A DNA stretch of 64,000 bases from Pseudomonas mandelii (GCF_900106065.1 NZ_LT629796.1:2702001-2766000), one strand, 5' to 3'; shown: positions 37,733-47,254, numbered from the stretch's first letter. Made by a program: numbers and translations. The notes: generated by a model not told the origin, from the letters alone.

Positions 37733-37759
37733 ATCGCATCGCAGCTATATGAAAAACCT

Positions 37760-37850
37760 GTGGGAGCGAGCCTGCTCGCGAAAGCGCCAGGTCAGTCGAC
37801 ATCATCGCTGACTGATCCACCGCATTCGCGAGCAGGCATGCTCCCTCAGG
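37760..37850. repeat. REP-type inverted pair (GTGGGAGCG class)
   Basis: TGTGGGAGCGAGCCTGCTCGCG and CGCGAGCAGGCATGCTCCCT, the second arm diverged; it lies between convergent genes and touches the stop of the LysR gene. Confidence 0.8.
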
Positions 37851-38754
37851 AACACAGGCGATCCAGTTGCGCCTGCGCCCGTCGGCTGAACACCTGCAAC
37901 AAATCGCTCAAGGTATGGGGCGGCGGTTCGTCGGCGCGGGTGACCGCATACAACGTGATCGGTAACGCTGGCGCCAGAGGTCGAATCGCCGTGGTGGCGG
38001 GGGATGCGCCAAGCGCGGTAAACGGGTCGATCACCGCCAGCCCGGCACCGGATTCAACCATCGCCCGCGCCAGCGAATAGGTCTGCACGGCGATGCGAAC
38101 CCGTGGTGGTGGCTCGACCGCCTCAAGGTAGCTGTCGAGCCTGGCCGCCAGCGGATCGGCGCTGGACAGGCCGATCAGCGGCGCGCCGGCCAGTTCGATC
38201 AAGGGTAATGGCTGGCCCAAGGCGTCGTCGGTCCAATAGCCCAACGGCGCCAGCGCCACCAACACCCCGCAGGCCAGGGGCTGCGCCTTCAGGCCCGGAT
38301 GATCAGGCGGTTGCAAGGTCAGCGCGACATCCACTTCGCGCATCAACAAATTCTGCATCAACTCACGGCTGTGGGCGCTGGACAGCTCGCAGACAATGTC
38401 CGGGTAGCGTTGCGTCCACTCGTTGATGGCCGGCGGCAGCAGCGACAAGGCCAGCGCCGGGATCGCGCCGATCCTCACGCTGTGACCCGGCTCGCGGCGC
38501 AGGCTCTGGGCCAGACGTCGCACGCCTTGCAGGCTTTCGGTGACCTTGTCGACTTCGCGCTCAAGCTCCAGCGCTTCGGGCGTGGCCTGCAATTTACCGC
38601 GCACCCGCAGAAATAACGGGAAGCCCAGTTGCTGCTCGGCGTGTTGCAGCACTTTGCTCACCGCCGGCTGCGACACGTGCAGCAACTGCGCGGCGCCACT
38701 GACCGAACCGGTCTGGCGGATGGCCTGGAAAATCTCGATGTGTCGCAGTCGCAT
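37846..38754 (-). CDS. LysR-type transcriptional regulator
   Basis: 302 aa. HTH at about residues 15-40 (SVSGAAQLLHVSQPAVSKVLQ), then a LysR substrate domain. Divergent from the D-amino-acid dehydrogenase gene across 107 nt, the usual arrangement for a regulator of that operon. The inducer is not evident; an amino acid or its D-form is a reasonable guess from the neighbours. Confidence 0.85.
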   Translation of the reverse strand: MRLRHIEIFQAIRQTGSVSGAAQLLHVSQPAVSKVLQHAEQQLGFPLFLRVRGKLQATPEALELEREVDKVTESLQGVRRLAQSLRREPGHSVRIGAIPALALSLLPPAINEWTQRYPDIVCELSSAHSRELMQNLLMREVDVALTLQPPDHPGLKAQPLACGVLVALAPLGYWTDDALGQPLPLIELAGAPLIGLSSADPLAARLDSYLEAVEPPPRVRIAVQTYSLARAMVESGAGLAVIDPFTALGASPATTAIRPLAPALPITLYAVTRADEPPPHTLSDLLQVFSRRAQAQLDRLCS

Positions 38755-38861
38755 GGCAAGTCCATAACCTTTGTTTATGGGTCAGGCATCTTTATGCATT
38801 GTTCAAGGTCTGTCACCTGGTCCTAACCTGAAGCCTGTTTCAACAACGGTTAAGGACAGAC

Positions 38862-40103
38862 ATGGCTCAGCGGGTTTGCATCATCGGTGGCGGCGTCATC
38901 GGCCTGACGACGGCTTACGCACTGGTTCGCGACGGCATCGACGTGACGCTGATCGAGGCCCGGGATTCGCTGGGCAGCGAGACCAGTTTCGCCAACGGCG
39001 GCCAGTTGTCCTACCGTTACGTCGCGCCACTGGCCGATGCCGGCGTGCCGTTGCAGGCGCTTGGCTGGATGCTGCGCGGTGACTCGCCGCTGAAGTTGCG
39101 TCCGCGCCTGGACCCGGCGCAATGGCGCTGGATGGGGTCCTTCCTGGCGGCGTGCCGTCGTTCTGTGAATCAGCGCAACGGCGCGCACCTGCTGCGTCTG
39201 GCGCTACTGAGCCAGTCCACGCTGCAAGGCTGGCGGGACGAAGACCGTCTCGACGGCTTCGCTTGGCGGCGCAACGGCAAACTGGTGACGTTTCGTGAAG
39301 CCGCGAGTTTTGAGCATGCGCGCCATGGCCTGGCCGATCCGCAACAGCAGCACGTGCTGTCGCGTGCCGAATGCGCACAGTTGGAGCCTGCGCTTGCCGA
39401 GGCGCCGTTTGTGGGCGCGATTTATACGCCTGATGAAGAAGTCGCCGATTGCCATGCTTTCTGCCAGCAACTGCTGGCTCGGCTCCAGGCGTCGGGGCGT
39501 TGCGAGTTTTTGCTGGGACGCAAGGTCACCGGCATTCGCCACGCGGATGGCGCGGTGCAGGCTGTCGAAATGGGTTCACACGTGCTGCCGGTCGAGCAAC
39601 TGGTGATCGCCGCCGGTCATCGCAGTCCGGCGCTGGCGCTGCCCGGCATGCACCTGCCGCTGTATCCGCTCAAGGGCTACAGCCTGACCTTGCCCGTGCG
39701 CACCGAACATCGCGCGCCGGAGCTGAGCATCACCGATTACAACCGCAAGATCGTTTATGCCCGCATCGGTGATCAACTGCGCGTGGCGGCAATGGTCGAC
39801 ATCGTCGGTTTCGACCCGGCGCTCGACCCCAAACGTCTGGCGCTGATCAAGCGCCAGGCGCAGGAAACCTTACCCAATGCCGCCGATTACACCGCCGCCA
39901 TCGAATGGGCCGGCATGCGCCCGGCCACCCCCAGCGGCGTGCCGTTGATCGGGGCCACGGCGTACCGCAACCTGTGGCTCAACCTGGGCCATGGCGCCCT
40001 GGGTTTTACCCTGGCTTGCGGCAGCGCCCGGTTGCTCAGCGAGTTGATCGCCCGGCGCGCACCCTCGATTGAAATGCAGGGCCTCGCCCCCCGCGTCGCC
40101 TGA
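38862..40103 (+). CDS. DadA-like FAD D-amino acid dehydrogenase
   Basis: 413 aa. FAD-binding VCIIGGGVIGLTTAYALVRDG with GSETSFANGGQLSYRYVAPL at the N-terminus, and C-terminal GHGALGFTLACGSARLLSEL. It should oxidise D-amino acids to 2-oxo (imino) acids and pass electrons to the respiratory chain. The next gene, ridA, would clear the imine. This is probably a DadA paralogue rather than the main dadA, since no alr/dadX is adjacent. Confidence 0.85.
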   Translation: MAQRVCIIGGGVIGLTTAYALVRDGIDVTLIEARDSLGSETSFANGGQLSYRYVAPLADAGVPLQALGWMLRGDSPLKLRPRLDPAQWRWMGSFLAACRRSVNQRNGAHLLRLALLSQSTLQGWRDEDRLDGFAWRRNGKLVTFREAASFEHARHGLADPQQQHVLSRAECAQLEPALAEAPFVGAIYTPDEEVADCHAFCQQLLARLQASGRCEFLLGRKVTGIRHADGAVQAVEMGSHVLPVEQLVIAAGHRSPALALPGMHLPLYPLKGYSLTLPVRTEHRAPELSITDYNRKIVYARIGDQLRVAAMVDIVGFDPALDPKRLALIKRQAQETLPNAADYTAAIEWAGMRPATPSGVPLIGATAYRNLWLNLGHGALGFTLACGSARLLSELIARRAPSIEMQGLAPRVA

Positions 40104-40121
40104 CTTGAAAAGGAAAAACCG

Positions 40122-40472
40122 ATGAGCATCAACCGTATCAACAGCAATAGCCGGCTCTCTGGCGCGGTGACCTTTGGCGATCTGGTGTTTCTCTCGGGAC
40201 AGGTTCCGGGTGACAGCCTCGACGTCACCGGCCAAACCGCCGAGGTGCTGGCGAAGATCGATGCGTTGCTGGCCGAAGCTGACAGCGACAAGGATCATCT
40301 GCTCAACGCGACCATTTACCTGAACGACATTGGCCGCGATTTTGCCGCCATGAATGAGGTCTGGTCGCAGTGGCTGTCACCGGGCAAAGCGCCAACCCGC
40401 ACTACTTTGCAGGCGCAACTGGCCCGTCCCGAGGTCCTGGTGGAAATCACCGTGATCGCAGCGCGCCGCTAA
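40122..40472 (+). CDS. RidA family imine deaminase
   Basis: 116 aa YjgF/RidA-type protein. Seen: TFGDLVFLSGQVPGD, TAEVLAKIDALLAEA, NATIYLNDI, and PTRTTLQAQLARPEVLVEI with the substrate Arg. Eighteen nt after the dehydrogenase stop, consistent with hydrolysis of imines made by that enzyme. Confidence 0.88.
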   Translation: MSINRINSNSRLSGAVTFGDLVFLSGQVPGDSLDVTGQTAEVLAKIDALLAEADSDKDHLLNATIYLNDIGRDFAAMNEVWSQWLSPGKAPTRTTLQAQLARPEVLVEITVIAARR

Positions 40473-40499
40473 TCGCTCAACCCACAACGGAGAATAACA

Positions 40500-41402
40500 A
40501 TGCAAAAAATCACGTTGATCGGCTGCACCCTCGGTCTGCTGCTCGCCAGTCAGGTCCAGGCGAACGAAACGCCACTGACCGGTACGCTGAACAAGGTTGC
40601 CAATGCCAAGAGCATCACGCTGGGCTATCGCGACGCGTCGGTGCCGTTCTCCTACGTGGGTGATCACACGGGGCAGCCGATGGGCTATTCGGTGGACCTG
40701 GCGAGCAAGATTGTCGAGCGCATCAAGCAAAAGCTTGAACTGCCGGATCTGCAGGTGAAGTACAACCTGGTGACCTCGCAAACGCGCATTCCGCTAGTGC
40801 AGAACGGCACGGTCGACCTTGAGTGCGGCTCCACCGGCGTGACCGCCGAGCGCATGCAGCAAGTGGCGTTTTCCTACGGGTTTATCTACGTGAAGGGTCA
40901 GTTGCTCACGGCGAAGGACAGCGGCATCAAGAGTTTCGCTGACCTGCGCGGCAAGAACGTCGTGACCACCGCGGGCACAACGAATGAACGGTTTCTGAAG
41001 AGTTACAACGTCGATCACAAGATCGATATGTTCGTGATCAGCGCCAAGGACCATGGCGAGGCTTTCCAGATGCTGCAGTCGGGTCGGGCGGCGGCGTTCT
41101 ATATGGACGACGCGTTGCTCTATGGTGAACGAGCGAAGGCCCGCGATCCGCATAAGTGGGTGGTGGTGGGTGAGGAGCAGTCGCGGGAAATCTACAGCTG
41201 CATGGTGCGCAAGGATGATCCGCAGTTCCTGGCACTGGTCAACTCCACGCTGGCCGACCTGTACAGCTCGGGAGAAATCAACGGCATCTATAACCGCTGG
41301 TTCCAACAGCCGATCCCGCCCAAAGGCTTAAACCTGGAATTCCCGATGACCAGCGAACTGAAAGCAATCATCGCCAAACCGGTGAGTGATCCGGTGCAGT
41401 AG
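40500..41402 (+). CDS. Amino-acid ABC transporter solute-binding protein
   Basis: 300 aa. Signal peptide MQKITLIGCTLGLLLASQVQA. The mature protein has the family-3 pattern (SITLGYRDASVPFSYVGD, PMGYSVDLASKIV, DLECGSTGVTAERMQQVAFS). Likely glutamate/aspartate-type ligand. No permease or ATPase genes follow, so it must use a transporter encoded elsewhere. Third gene of the dehydrogenase-ridA unit (27-nt gap). Confidence 0.88.
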   Translation: MQKITLIGCTLGLLLASQVQANETPLTGTLNKVANAKSITLGYRDASVPFSYVGDHTGQPMGYSVDLASKIVERIKQKLELPDLQVKYNLVTSQTRIPLVQNGTVDLECGSTGVTAERMQQVAFSYGFIYVKGQLLTAKDSGIKSFADLRGKNVVTTAGTTNERFLKSYNVDHKIDMFVISAKDHGEAFQMLQSGRAAAFYMDDALLYGERAKARDPHKWVVVGEEQSREIYSCMVRKDDPQFLALVNSTLADLYSSGEINGIYNRWFQQPIPPKGLNLEFPMTSELKAIIAKPVSDPVQ

Positions 41403-41411
41403 TTGCGGACA

Positions 41412-41514
41412 GATCGTTCCCACGCTCTGCGTGGGAATGCCTCTAGGAACGCTCTGCGTCCAGTGACGCGGAGCGTCACGGGCTGCATTCCCACGCGGAG
41501 CGTGGGAACGATCA
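41412..41514. repeat. Long inverted repeat (GTTCCCACGCTC class)
   Basis: Arms GATCGTTCCCACGCTCTGCG and CGGAGCGTGGGAACGATC at the outside, each containing a smaller hairpin (CCCACGCTCTGCGTGGG), plus an internal TCCAGTGACGCGGAGCGTCA segment. Distinct from the other repeat classes in the window. Confidence 0.8.
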
Positions 41515-41518
41515 GAAC

Positions 41519-42238
41519 CTAGAAGTCGCCCCACAGTTGTTGCGCCACCGCTAACGCCACGACGGGTGCGGTTTCGGTGCGCAATACGCGAGGACCGAGG
41601 CGGGCGGCGTGAAAACCGCCAGCCTTGGCCTGCTCGACTTCGGCATCGGACAACCCGCCCTCAGGCCCGATCAGAAACGCCAAGGTTGTCGGTTTGGCAT
41701 GACTCACCAACGGCTCAGCCACCGGATGCAGCACCAGTTTCAACTCGGCCTCGGTCTGCTTCAACCAGTCCGCCAGCAACAGCGGCGGATGAATCACCGG
41801 CACCCTTGAACGCCCGCATTGCTCGCACGCGCTGATCGCCACCTGACGCCAGTGCATCAGGCGTTTGTCGGCGCGTTCATCCTTCAGGCGGACTTCACAG
41901 CGGTCGCTGAAGATCGGGGTGATTTCGGTGACGCCCAGTTCAGTGGCTTTCTGAATCGCCCAATCCATGCGCTCGCCTCGGGACAAGCCCTGACCGAGGT
42001 GGATCTGCAAGGGCGACTCGATTTGCCCGGCGAAGCTTTCATCGATCTGCACGACGACGCGCTTCTTGCCGACCTCCACCAGCGTGGCCCGAAACTCATG
42101 GCCTGAGCCGTCGAACAATTGCAGCGCATCACCCTCGGCCATCCGCAGCACGCGGCTGATGTAATGGGCCTGGGCCTCGGGCAATTCGTGTTCGCCGGTG
42201 CTCAAGGGGGCGTCGATAAAGAAGCGGGACAGTCTCAT
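41519..42238 (-). CDS. rsmE: 16S rRNA m3U1498 methyltransferase
   Basis: 239 aa SPOUT methyltransferase. N-terminal PUA-like part (MRLSRFFIDAPLSTGEHELP), then LGQGLSRGERMDWAIQKATELGV and the knot residues FLIGPEGGLSDAEVEQA and LGPRVLRTETA. Methylates U1498 in the 30S subunit. Same neighbourhood as P. aeruginosa (rsmE-bioA). Confidence 0.95.
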   Translation of the reverse strand: MRLSRFFIDAPLSTGEHELPEAQAHYISRVLRMAEGDALQLFDGSGHEFRATLVEVGKKRVVVQIDESFAGQIESPLQIHLGQGLSRGERMDWAIQKATELGVTEITPIFSDRCEVRLKDERADKRLMHWRQVAISACEQCGRSRVPVIHPPLLLADWLKQTEAELKLVLHPVAEPLVSHAKPTTLAFLIGPEGGLSDAEVEQAKAGGFHAARLGPRVLRTETAPVVALAVAQQLWGDF

Positions 42239-42285
42239 CTTGGATCTCTGTAAAAGTCGAATATAGCAGCGTGCTCAATCAGCTT

Positions 42286-42421
42286 TTGTGGCGAGGGAGC
42301 TTGCTCCCGCTGGGTTGCGAAGCAGCCCCAAACCCGGCGACCGCGATTTGTCAGTTAAAACGCGCAAGCCGGAGTACGACTGCTTCGCAGCCGAGCGGGA
42401 GCTAGCTCCCTCGCCACAGGG
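42286..42421. repeat. Long inverted repeat (GTGGCGAGGGAGCTTGC class)
   Basis: Second copy of the class seen at 26.9 kb: TTGTGGCGAGGGAGCTTGC and AGCTAGCTCCCTCGCCACA at the outside, GGTTGCGAAGCAGCC and GACTGCTTCGCAGCC inside; 135 nt overall. Confidence 0.82.
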
Positions 42422-42433
42422 TTTTTCGGTGAC

Positions 42434-43840
42434 TCAGCCCGGATCGCGGAAGCCGGGGTGGAAGTCCTTCGGCACCGACACGCTGATGCCCTCACGGGTC
42501 GCGATGTCGATCCCTTCACTGGCCACTTCGGCCAGAAAATCGATCTGCTCCGGTGTAATCACATACGGCGGCAGGAAATACACCACGCTGCCCAACGGTC
42601 GAAGTAAAGCGCCGCGCTCCAGCGCGTGCTGGAACACCTTCAAACCGCGACGCTCTTGCCACGGATAAGCTTCTTTTGTTGCCTTGTCCTTGACCATCTC
42701 GATGGCCAGCACCATGCCGGTCTGGCGCACTTCCGAAACGTTCGGGTGATCGGCCAGGTGCGCGGTCGCGCTGGCCATGCGCTGCGCCAATGCCTTGTTG
42801 TTCTCGATGACGTTGTCTTCTTCGAAGATATCCAGCGTCGCCAAAGCCGCCGCGCACGCCAGCGGGTTGCCGGTGTAGCTGTGCGAATGCAGGAAGGCGC
42901 GCAGGGTCGGGTAGTCGTCGTAGAACGCGCTGTAGACATCCTCGGTCGTCACGCAGGCCGCCAGCGGCAGGTAGCCGCCGGTCAGGGCCTTGGACAGGCA
43001 GAGGAAGTCCGGGCGGATGCCGGCCTGTTCACAGGCGAACATCGTCCCAGTGCGGCCGAAGCCGACGGCGATTTCGTCGTGGATCAGGTGTACGCCATAG
43101 CGATCACAGGCTTCGCGCAGCAGTTTGAGGTACACCGGGTGATACATGCGCATGCCGCCGGCGCCCTGGATCAACGGCTCGACAATCACTGCCGCGACAG
43201 TGTCGTGGTTCTCGGCCAACGTCTGTTCCATGGCCGCGAACATGTTCCGCGAGTGTTCTTCCCAGCTCATGCCTTCGGGGCGCAAGTAGCAATCGGGGCT
43301 CGGCACCTTGATGGTGTCCAGCAGCAACGCCTTGTAGGTTTCGGTGAACAGCGGCACATCGCCTACCGACATCGCCGCCATGGTTTCGCCGTGGTAGCTG
43401 TTGGTCAGGGTGACAAAGCGCTTCTTGTTCGGCTGGCCGCGGTTGAGCCAGTAGTGAAAGCTCATTTTCAGCGCGACTTCGATGCAGGACGAACCGTTAT
43501 CGGCATAGAAGCACCGGGTCAGGCCTTCCGGCGTCATCTTCACCAGACGCTCCGACAGCTCGATCACCGGCTGATGGCTGAAACCGGCCAGAATCACGTG
43601 CTCCAGCTGATCGACCTGATCCTTGATGCGCTGGTTGATGCGCGGGTTGGCGTGGCCAAACACGTTGACCCACCAGGAGCTGACGGCGTCGAGGTAGCGT
43701 TTGCCTTCGAAGTCTTCCAGCCATACGCCTTCACCGCGCTTGATCGGGATCAGTGGCAGCTGTTCGTGGTCTTTCATCTGGGTGCAGGGATGCCACAACA
43801 CCGCAAGATCGCGTTGCATCCACTGATTATTCAGGCCCAT
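42434..43840 (-). CDS. bioA: Adenosylmethionine-8-amino-7-oxononanoate aminotransferase
   Basis: 468 aa class III PLP aminotransferase of biotin synthesis; SAM is the amino donor. LWHPCTQMKDHEQLPLIPI at the N-terminus, SSWWVNVFGHANPRI, TNSYHGETMAAMSVG, and the PLP lysine in LCLSKALTGGYLPLAA. Length and motifs complete. Divergent from the amine oxidase gene across 222 nt. Confidence 0.94.
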   Translation of the reverse strand: MGLNNQWMQRDLAVLWHPCTQMKDHEQLPLIPIKRGEGVWLEDFEGKRYLDAVSSWWVNVFGHANPRINQRIKDQVDQLEHVILAGFSHQPVIELSERLVKMTPEGLTRCFYADNGSSCIEVALKMSFHYWLNRGQPNKKRFVTLTNSYHGETMAAMSVGDVPLFTETYKALLLDTIKVPSPDCYLRPEGMSWEEHSRNMFAAMEQTLAENHDTVAAVIVEPLIQGAGGMRMYHPVYLKLLREACDRYGVHLIHDEIAVGFGRTGTMFACEQAGIRPDFLCLSKALTGGYLPLAACVTTEDVYSAFYDDYPTLRAFLHSHSYTGNPLACAAALATLDIFEEDNVIENNKALAQRMASATAHLADHPNVSEVRQTGMVLAIEMVKDKATKEAYPWQERRGLKVFQHALERGALLRPLGSVVYFLPPYVITPEQIDFLAEVASEGIDIATREGISVSVPKDFHPGFRDPG

Positions 43841-44062
43841 GTTCAGTCTCCTCGAGGCGGCTCGCTGGTTTCGCGGGCAAACAATCGCGCAAGCCTATGC
43901 AATGCATCGCACGGGGACAACCCATTGTGTCGATTGAGCTACTTTGTATAGGTCGATAGACGTCGCTGGCGGCCTTTTGATGGCTGACGTATTCTTCGCG
44001 GTTCTTTGAGTCGTCTGACTCGTAAAACCGCTATTTCCTCGTGTATTTCCGGAGTTCGCTGA

Positions 44063-45820
44063 ATGTCTGCTGGTTGGCTGCGCGCCTTTGCGCTGGTGAT
44101 GTTGGGGCTGTTCAGCGTGTCTGCGCTGGCCAAGGATAAAACGGCGATCGTGATCGGCGGCGGGCTCTCGGGCCTTACTGCCGCTTATGAACTGCAGAAC
44201 AAAGGCTGGCAGGTGACCCTGCTGGAAGCCAAGCCGAGCCTGGGCGGTCGCTCCGGTATGGCCACCAGTGAGTGGATCGGCAACGACAAGACCCAACCGG
44301 TGCTGAACAAATACGTATCGACCTTCAAGCTGAGCACCACGCCAGCCCCTGAATTCGTGCGGACCCCGAGCTACCTGATCGATGGCGTGTATTACACCGC
44401 CGCCGACCTGGCCACCAAGGAACCGGCCACCGCTGAAGCCCTCAAGCGCTACGAAAAGACCTTGGACGATCTGGCGCGTTCGATCGAAGATCCACAGAAC
44501 CCGGCGGCCAACAGTACGCTGCACGCTCTGGATCAGATCAACGTTTCCAACTGGCTCGACCGTCTGAGCCTGCCAGCCACGGCACGTCAGTTGGTGAACC
44601 AGCAGATTCGTACCCGTTACGACGAACCTTCGCGCCTGTCGTTGCTGTATTTCGCACAGCAGAGCCGTGTTTACCGTGGCGTCTCCGACCGTGACCTGCG
44701 CGCTTCGCGTCTGCTCGGTGGTAGCCCGGTACTGGCCCAGGCCTTCGTCAAACAGCTGAAAACCATCAAGACCAGCTCTCCGGTGTCGTCCATCAACCAG
44801 GACAAGGACGGTGTGACCGTCAAAGTCGGCAGCGTTGGCTATCAGGCTGACTACGTGGTGGTGGCCGTGCCGTTGCGCGCCCTGAACAAGATTCAGATGA
44901 TCCCGGCGCTGGACGCCCAGCACCTGGGTGCTATCAAGGGCACCAACTACGGCTGGCGTGACCAGATTATGCTGAAGTTCAAGACGCCAGTGTGGGAAAG
45001 CAAGGCGCGCATGTCCGGCGAGATCTACAGCAACACCGGCCTGGGCATGTTGTGGGTCGAGCCGGCGCTGAAGGGTGGCGCCAACGTGGTGATCAACCTG
45101 TCCGGCGACAACGCACGGGTGATGCAGGCGTTCGGCGATAAGCAGATGGTCGACCAGGTGCTGATTCGTCTGCACGCGTTTTATCCACAGGCGCGCGGTT
45201 CGTTCACCGGTTATGAAATCCGCCGCTACAGCACCGACCCGTCGATGGGCGGCGCTTACCTGGCCTTCGGCCCGGGCCAGATCAGCAAATACTGGCGCCT
45301 GTGGGAACGCCCGCTGCAACGCGTAGCGTTCGCTGGCGAACACACCGACACCTTGTACCCAGGCACGCTGGAAGGCGCATTGCGCACTGGTCAACGTGCA
45401 GCCAGTCAGGTTGAAGACCTGGCGGCGGGCAAGTCGTTTGAGCCTGCGAAGGTTGTGCCGGCAGCGACCGCTGTAGCGGCCGGCGCGGTGGCGGCGAAGA
45501 AAGGCAACTTCTTCACCAACCTGTTCGGTGGTTCGTCCGATGACGACAAGAAGCCGGAACCGGTCAAGGCACCAGAGCCAGTGGCGCCGACACCTGCTCC
45601 AACGCCGGCACCGACTCCAGCACCTGCACCGGTTGAAGCGCCGAAGCCTGTGGCCCCGGTGAAAGCCGAGCCGGCCAAGAAAGCCCCGGTGAAAAAGCCT
45701 GCTGCCAAGACCGAAGCCAAAAAAGCGCCGGCCAAAGCACCGGCGAAGAAGGCTGAAACCGCGAAGAAACCAGCGGCAAAAACTTCTACGACCCCGGCGA
45801 CGGAAACCAAAGCGCAGTAA
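44063..45820 (+). CDS. Exported flavin amine oxidase with H1-like tail
   Basis: 585 aa. A hydrophobic N-terminus ending in SVSALA-KD looks like a signal peptide. It is followed by the dinucleotide motif AIVIGGGLSGLTAAYELQ and a C-terminal FAD motif (RVAFAGEHTDTLYPGTLEGA). From about residue 470 the protein becomes a low-complexity tail, first Pro/Ala (TPAPTPAPTPAPAPVEA), then Lys/Ala (KKAPAKAPAKKAETAKKPAA), similar to bacterial histone H1-like proteins. The oxidase substrate is unknown. Equivalent in position to the P. aeruginosa gene after bioA. Confidence 0.82.
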   Translation: MSAGWLRAFALVMLGLFSVSALAKDKTAIVIGGGLSGLTAAYELQNKGWQVTLLEAKPSLGGRSGMATSEWIGNDKTQPVLNKYVSTFKLSTTPAPEFVRTPSYLIDGVYYTAADLATKEPATAEALKRYEKTLDDLARSIEDPQNPAANSTLHALDQINVSNWLDRLSLPATARQLVNQQIRTRYDEPSRLSLLYFAQQSRVYRGVSDRDLRASRLLGGSPVLAQAFVKQLKTIKTSSPVSSINQDKDGVTVKVGSVGYQADYVVVAVPLRALNKIQMIPALDAQHLGAIKGTNYGWRDQIMLKFKTPVWESKARMSGEIYSNTGLGMLWVEPALKGGANVVINLSGDNARVMQAFGDKQMVDQVLIRLHAFYPQARGSFTGYEIRRYSTDPSMGGAYLAFGPGQISKYWRLWERPLQRVAFAGEHTDTLYPGTLEGALRTGQRAASQVEDLAAGKSFEPAKVVPAATAVAAGAVAAKKGNFFTNLFGGSSDDDKKPEPVKAPEPVAPTPAPTPAPTPAPAPVEAPKPVAPVKAEPAKKAPVKKPAAKTEAKKAPAKAPAKKAETAKKPAAKTSTTPATETKAQ

Positions 45821-45833
45821 GCTTCTGGCACTC

Positions 45834-45865
45834 AAAAAAACGCGGCAGACATGCCGCGTTTTTTT
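45834..45865 (+). terminator. Rho-independent terminator
   Basis: A7, stem CGCGGCA-GACA-TGCCGCG, T7. Near-perfect and usable on both strands; ends the amine oxidase transcript. Confidence 0.92.
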
Positions 45866-46012
45866 ATGCCTGAAAGAAACCAATCACAAGAATCGAATAA
45901 ATCTTGTGGCGCAGGTGTTCCATGGCTGGACTTCATTTTTTATTACACATTGGTCTTTAATCTTTCCTTAACGACTCTATTTCAGACTCTTGATCGTATT
46001 TCTCGATATTTC

Positions 46013-46054
46013 AAAGCGAAATTTTCCGCTTTAATTCGATAGATAACTCGATAG
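46013..46054 (+). promoter_or_regulatory. Possible operator before the cytochrome b561 gene
   Basis: In an AT-rich 220-nt gap, a dyad AAAGCG-N8-CGCTTT (46013-46032) is followed by two direct CGATAG copies 12 bp apart (46037 and 46049). Could serve a regulator of the cytochrome-yceI pair; no known site was matched. Confidence 0.3.
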
Positions 46055-46085
46055 TCTTGGTCGCAGTTCTCACAGGATTTGGGCA

Positions 46086-46637
46086 ATGCAGCTACGTAAC
46101 TCTTCTTCCCGCTACGGTTGGGTCAGCGTCTTCATGCACTGGGGCGTGGCGCTGGCGGTCTTCGGTTTGTTCGCGCTGGGCTTGTGGATGGTCGGTCTCG
46201 ACTACTACAGCACCTGGCGCAAAGACGCGCCGGAATTGCACAAGAGCATTGGCTTGGTGTTGTTGGCTGTCATGGTCCTGCGGGTGTTGTGGCGCTTTAT
46301 CAGCCCGCCACCGCCGACACTGGAAACGTATAGCCGCATGACGCGTCTCGGCGCCAAGTTCGGTCATTCGTTCCTGTACTTCAGCCTGTTTGCTGTGATG
46401 ATTGCCGGATACCTGATTTCCACCGCAGACGGTGTCGGGATTTCGGTGTTTGGCCTGTTTGAAATTCCTGCGCTGGTTTCCGGACTACCGGACCAGGCAG
46501 ACACCGCCGGTGTGATTCATCTGTATCTGGCGTGGGCGCTGGTAATTTTTTCCGGTCTCCACGCGTTGGCAGCATTGAAGCACCACTTTATCGATCGTGA
46601 TGCGACCCTCAATCGAATGCTGGGCCGCAAAGCCTGA
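46086..46637 (+). CDS. Cytochrome b561
   Basis: 183 aa, four membrane helices with the haem-ligand histidines in [54 protein letters not shown] and [27 protein letters not shown]. Di-haem b-type inner-membrane electron carrier. Just upstream of yceI (32-nt gap), a frequent pairing. Confidence 0.92.
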   Translation: MQLRNSSSRYGWVSVFMHWGVALAVFGLFALGLWMVGLDYYSTWRKDAPELHKSIGLVLLAVMVLRVLWRFISPPPPTLETYSRMTRLGAKFGHSFLYFSLFAVMIAGYLISTADGVGISVFGLFEIPALVSGLPDQADTAGVIHLYLAWALVIFSGLHALAALKHHFIDRDATLNRMLGRKA

Positions 46638-46669
46638 AGTTCAACCTCGACTCCAAAGGAATAGAAAGC

Positions 46670-47254
46670 ATGTTGAAAAAAACACTCGCTGCTGTGGCAA
46701 TCGGTTCGGCTCTGCTGTCCGCTAACGTGATGGCGGCTGACTACGTCGTCGACAAAGAAGGCCAGCACGCCTTCGTTGACTTCAAGATCAGCCACTTGGG
46801 ATACAGCTACATCACCGGTACCTTCAAGGACATCGACGGCAAGTTCAGCTTCGATGCGGCCAAGCCGGAAGCGAGCAAGATCGAGTTCAACGTCAACACC
46901 GCCAGTGTGTTCACCAACCATGCCGAGCGCGACAAGCACATCGCCAGCAAAGACTTCCTGGACGGGTCCAAAGCCAAGTTCGTCTCCACCAGCGTTAAAT
47001 CCACCGGCAAAAACGCCGCTGGCAAAGACACTGCCGACGTGACCGGCGACCTGACCATCCTTGGCGTGACCAAGCCAGTCGTGGTCAAGGCTACCTTCCT
47101 GGGCGAAGGCAAGGATCCATGGGGCGGCTACCGTGCCGGCTTCGAAGGCACCACCAGCATCAAGCGTTCCGACTTCGGCAAGCAGAAAGACCTGGGCCCA
47201 GCGTCCGATGCCGTCGAGTTGTACGTTTCGTTTGAAGGTGTGAAGGCGAAGTAA
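46670..47254 (+). CDS. YceI family periplasmic protein
   Basis: 194 aa. Signal peptide ending NVMA-ADY; mature YceI lipocalin-like beta barrel ([42 protein letters not shown]). Binds polyisoprenoid-type ligands such as quinones; with the upstream cytochrome this suggests a periplasmic redox role. GGAATAG precedes the ATG. Confidence 0.93.
   Translation: MLKKTLAAVAIGSALLSANVMAADYVVDKEGQHAFVDFKISHLGYSYITGTFKDIDGKFSFDAAKPEASKIEFNVNTASVFTNHAERDKHIASKDFLDGSKAKFVSTSVKSTGKNAAGKDTADVTGDLTILGVTKPVVVKATFLGEGKDPWGGYRAGFEGTTSIKRSDFGKQKDLGPASDAVELYVSFEGVKAK

Noticed and set aside
43895..45883. A 662-codon minus-strand frame opposite the amine oxidase gene
   Set aside because: Arises from the repetitive, GC-rich tail and coding strand; Arg/Gly/Phe-rich with no domain; the plus-strand gene has a signal peptide, FAD motifs and a terminator.
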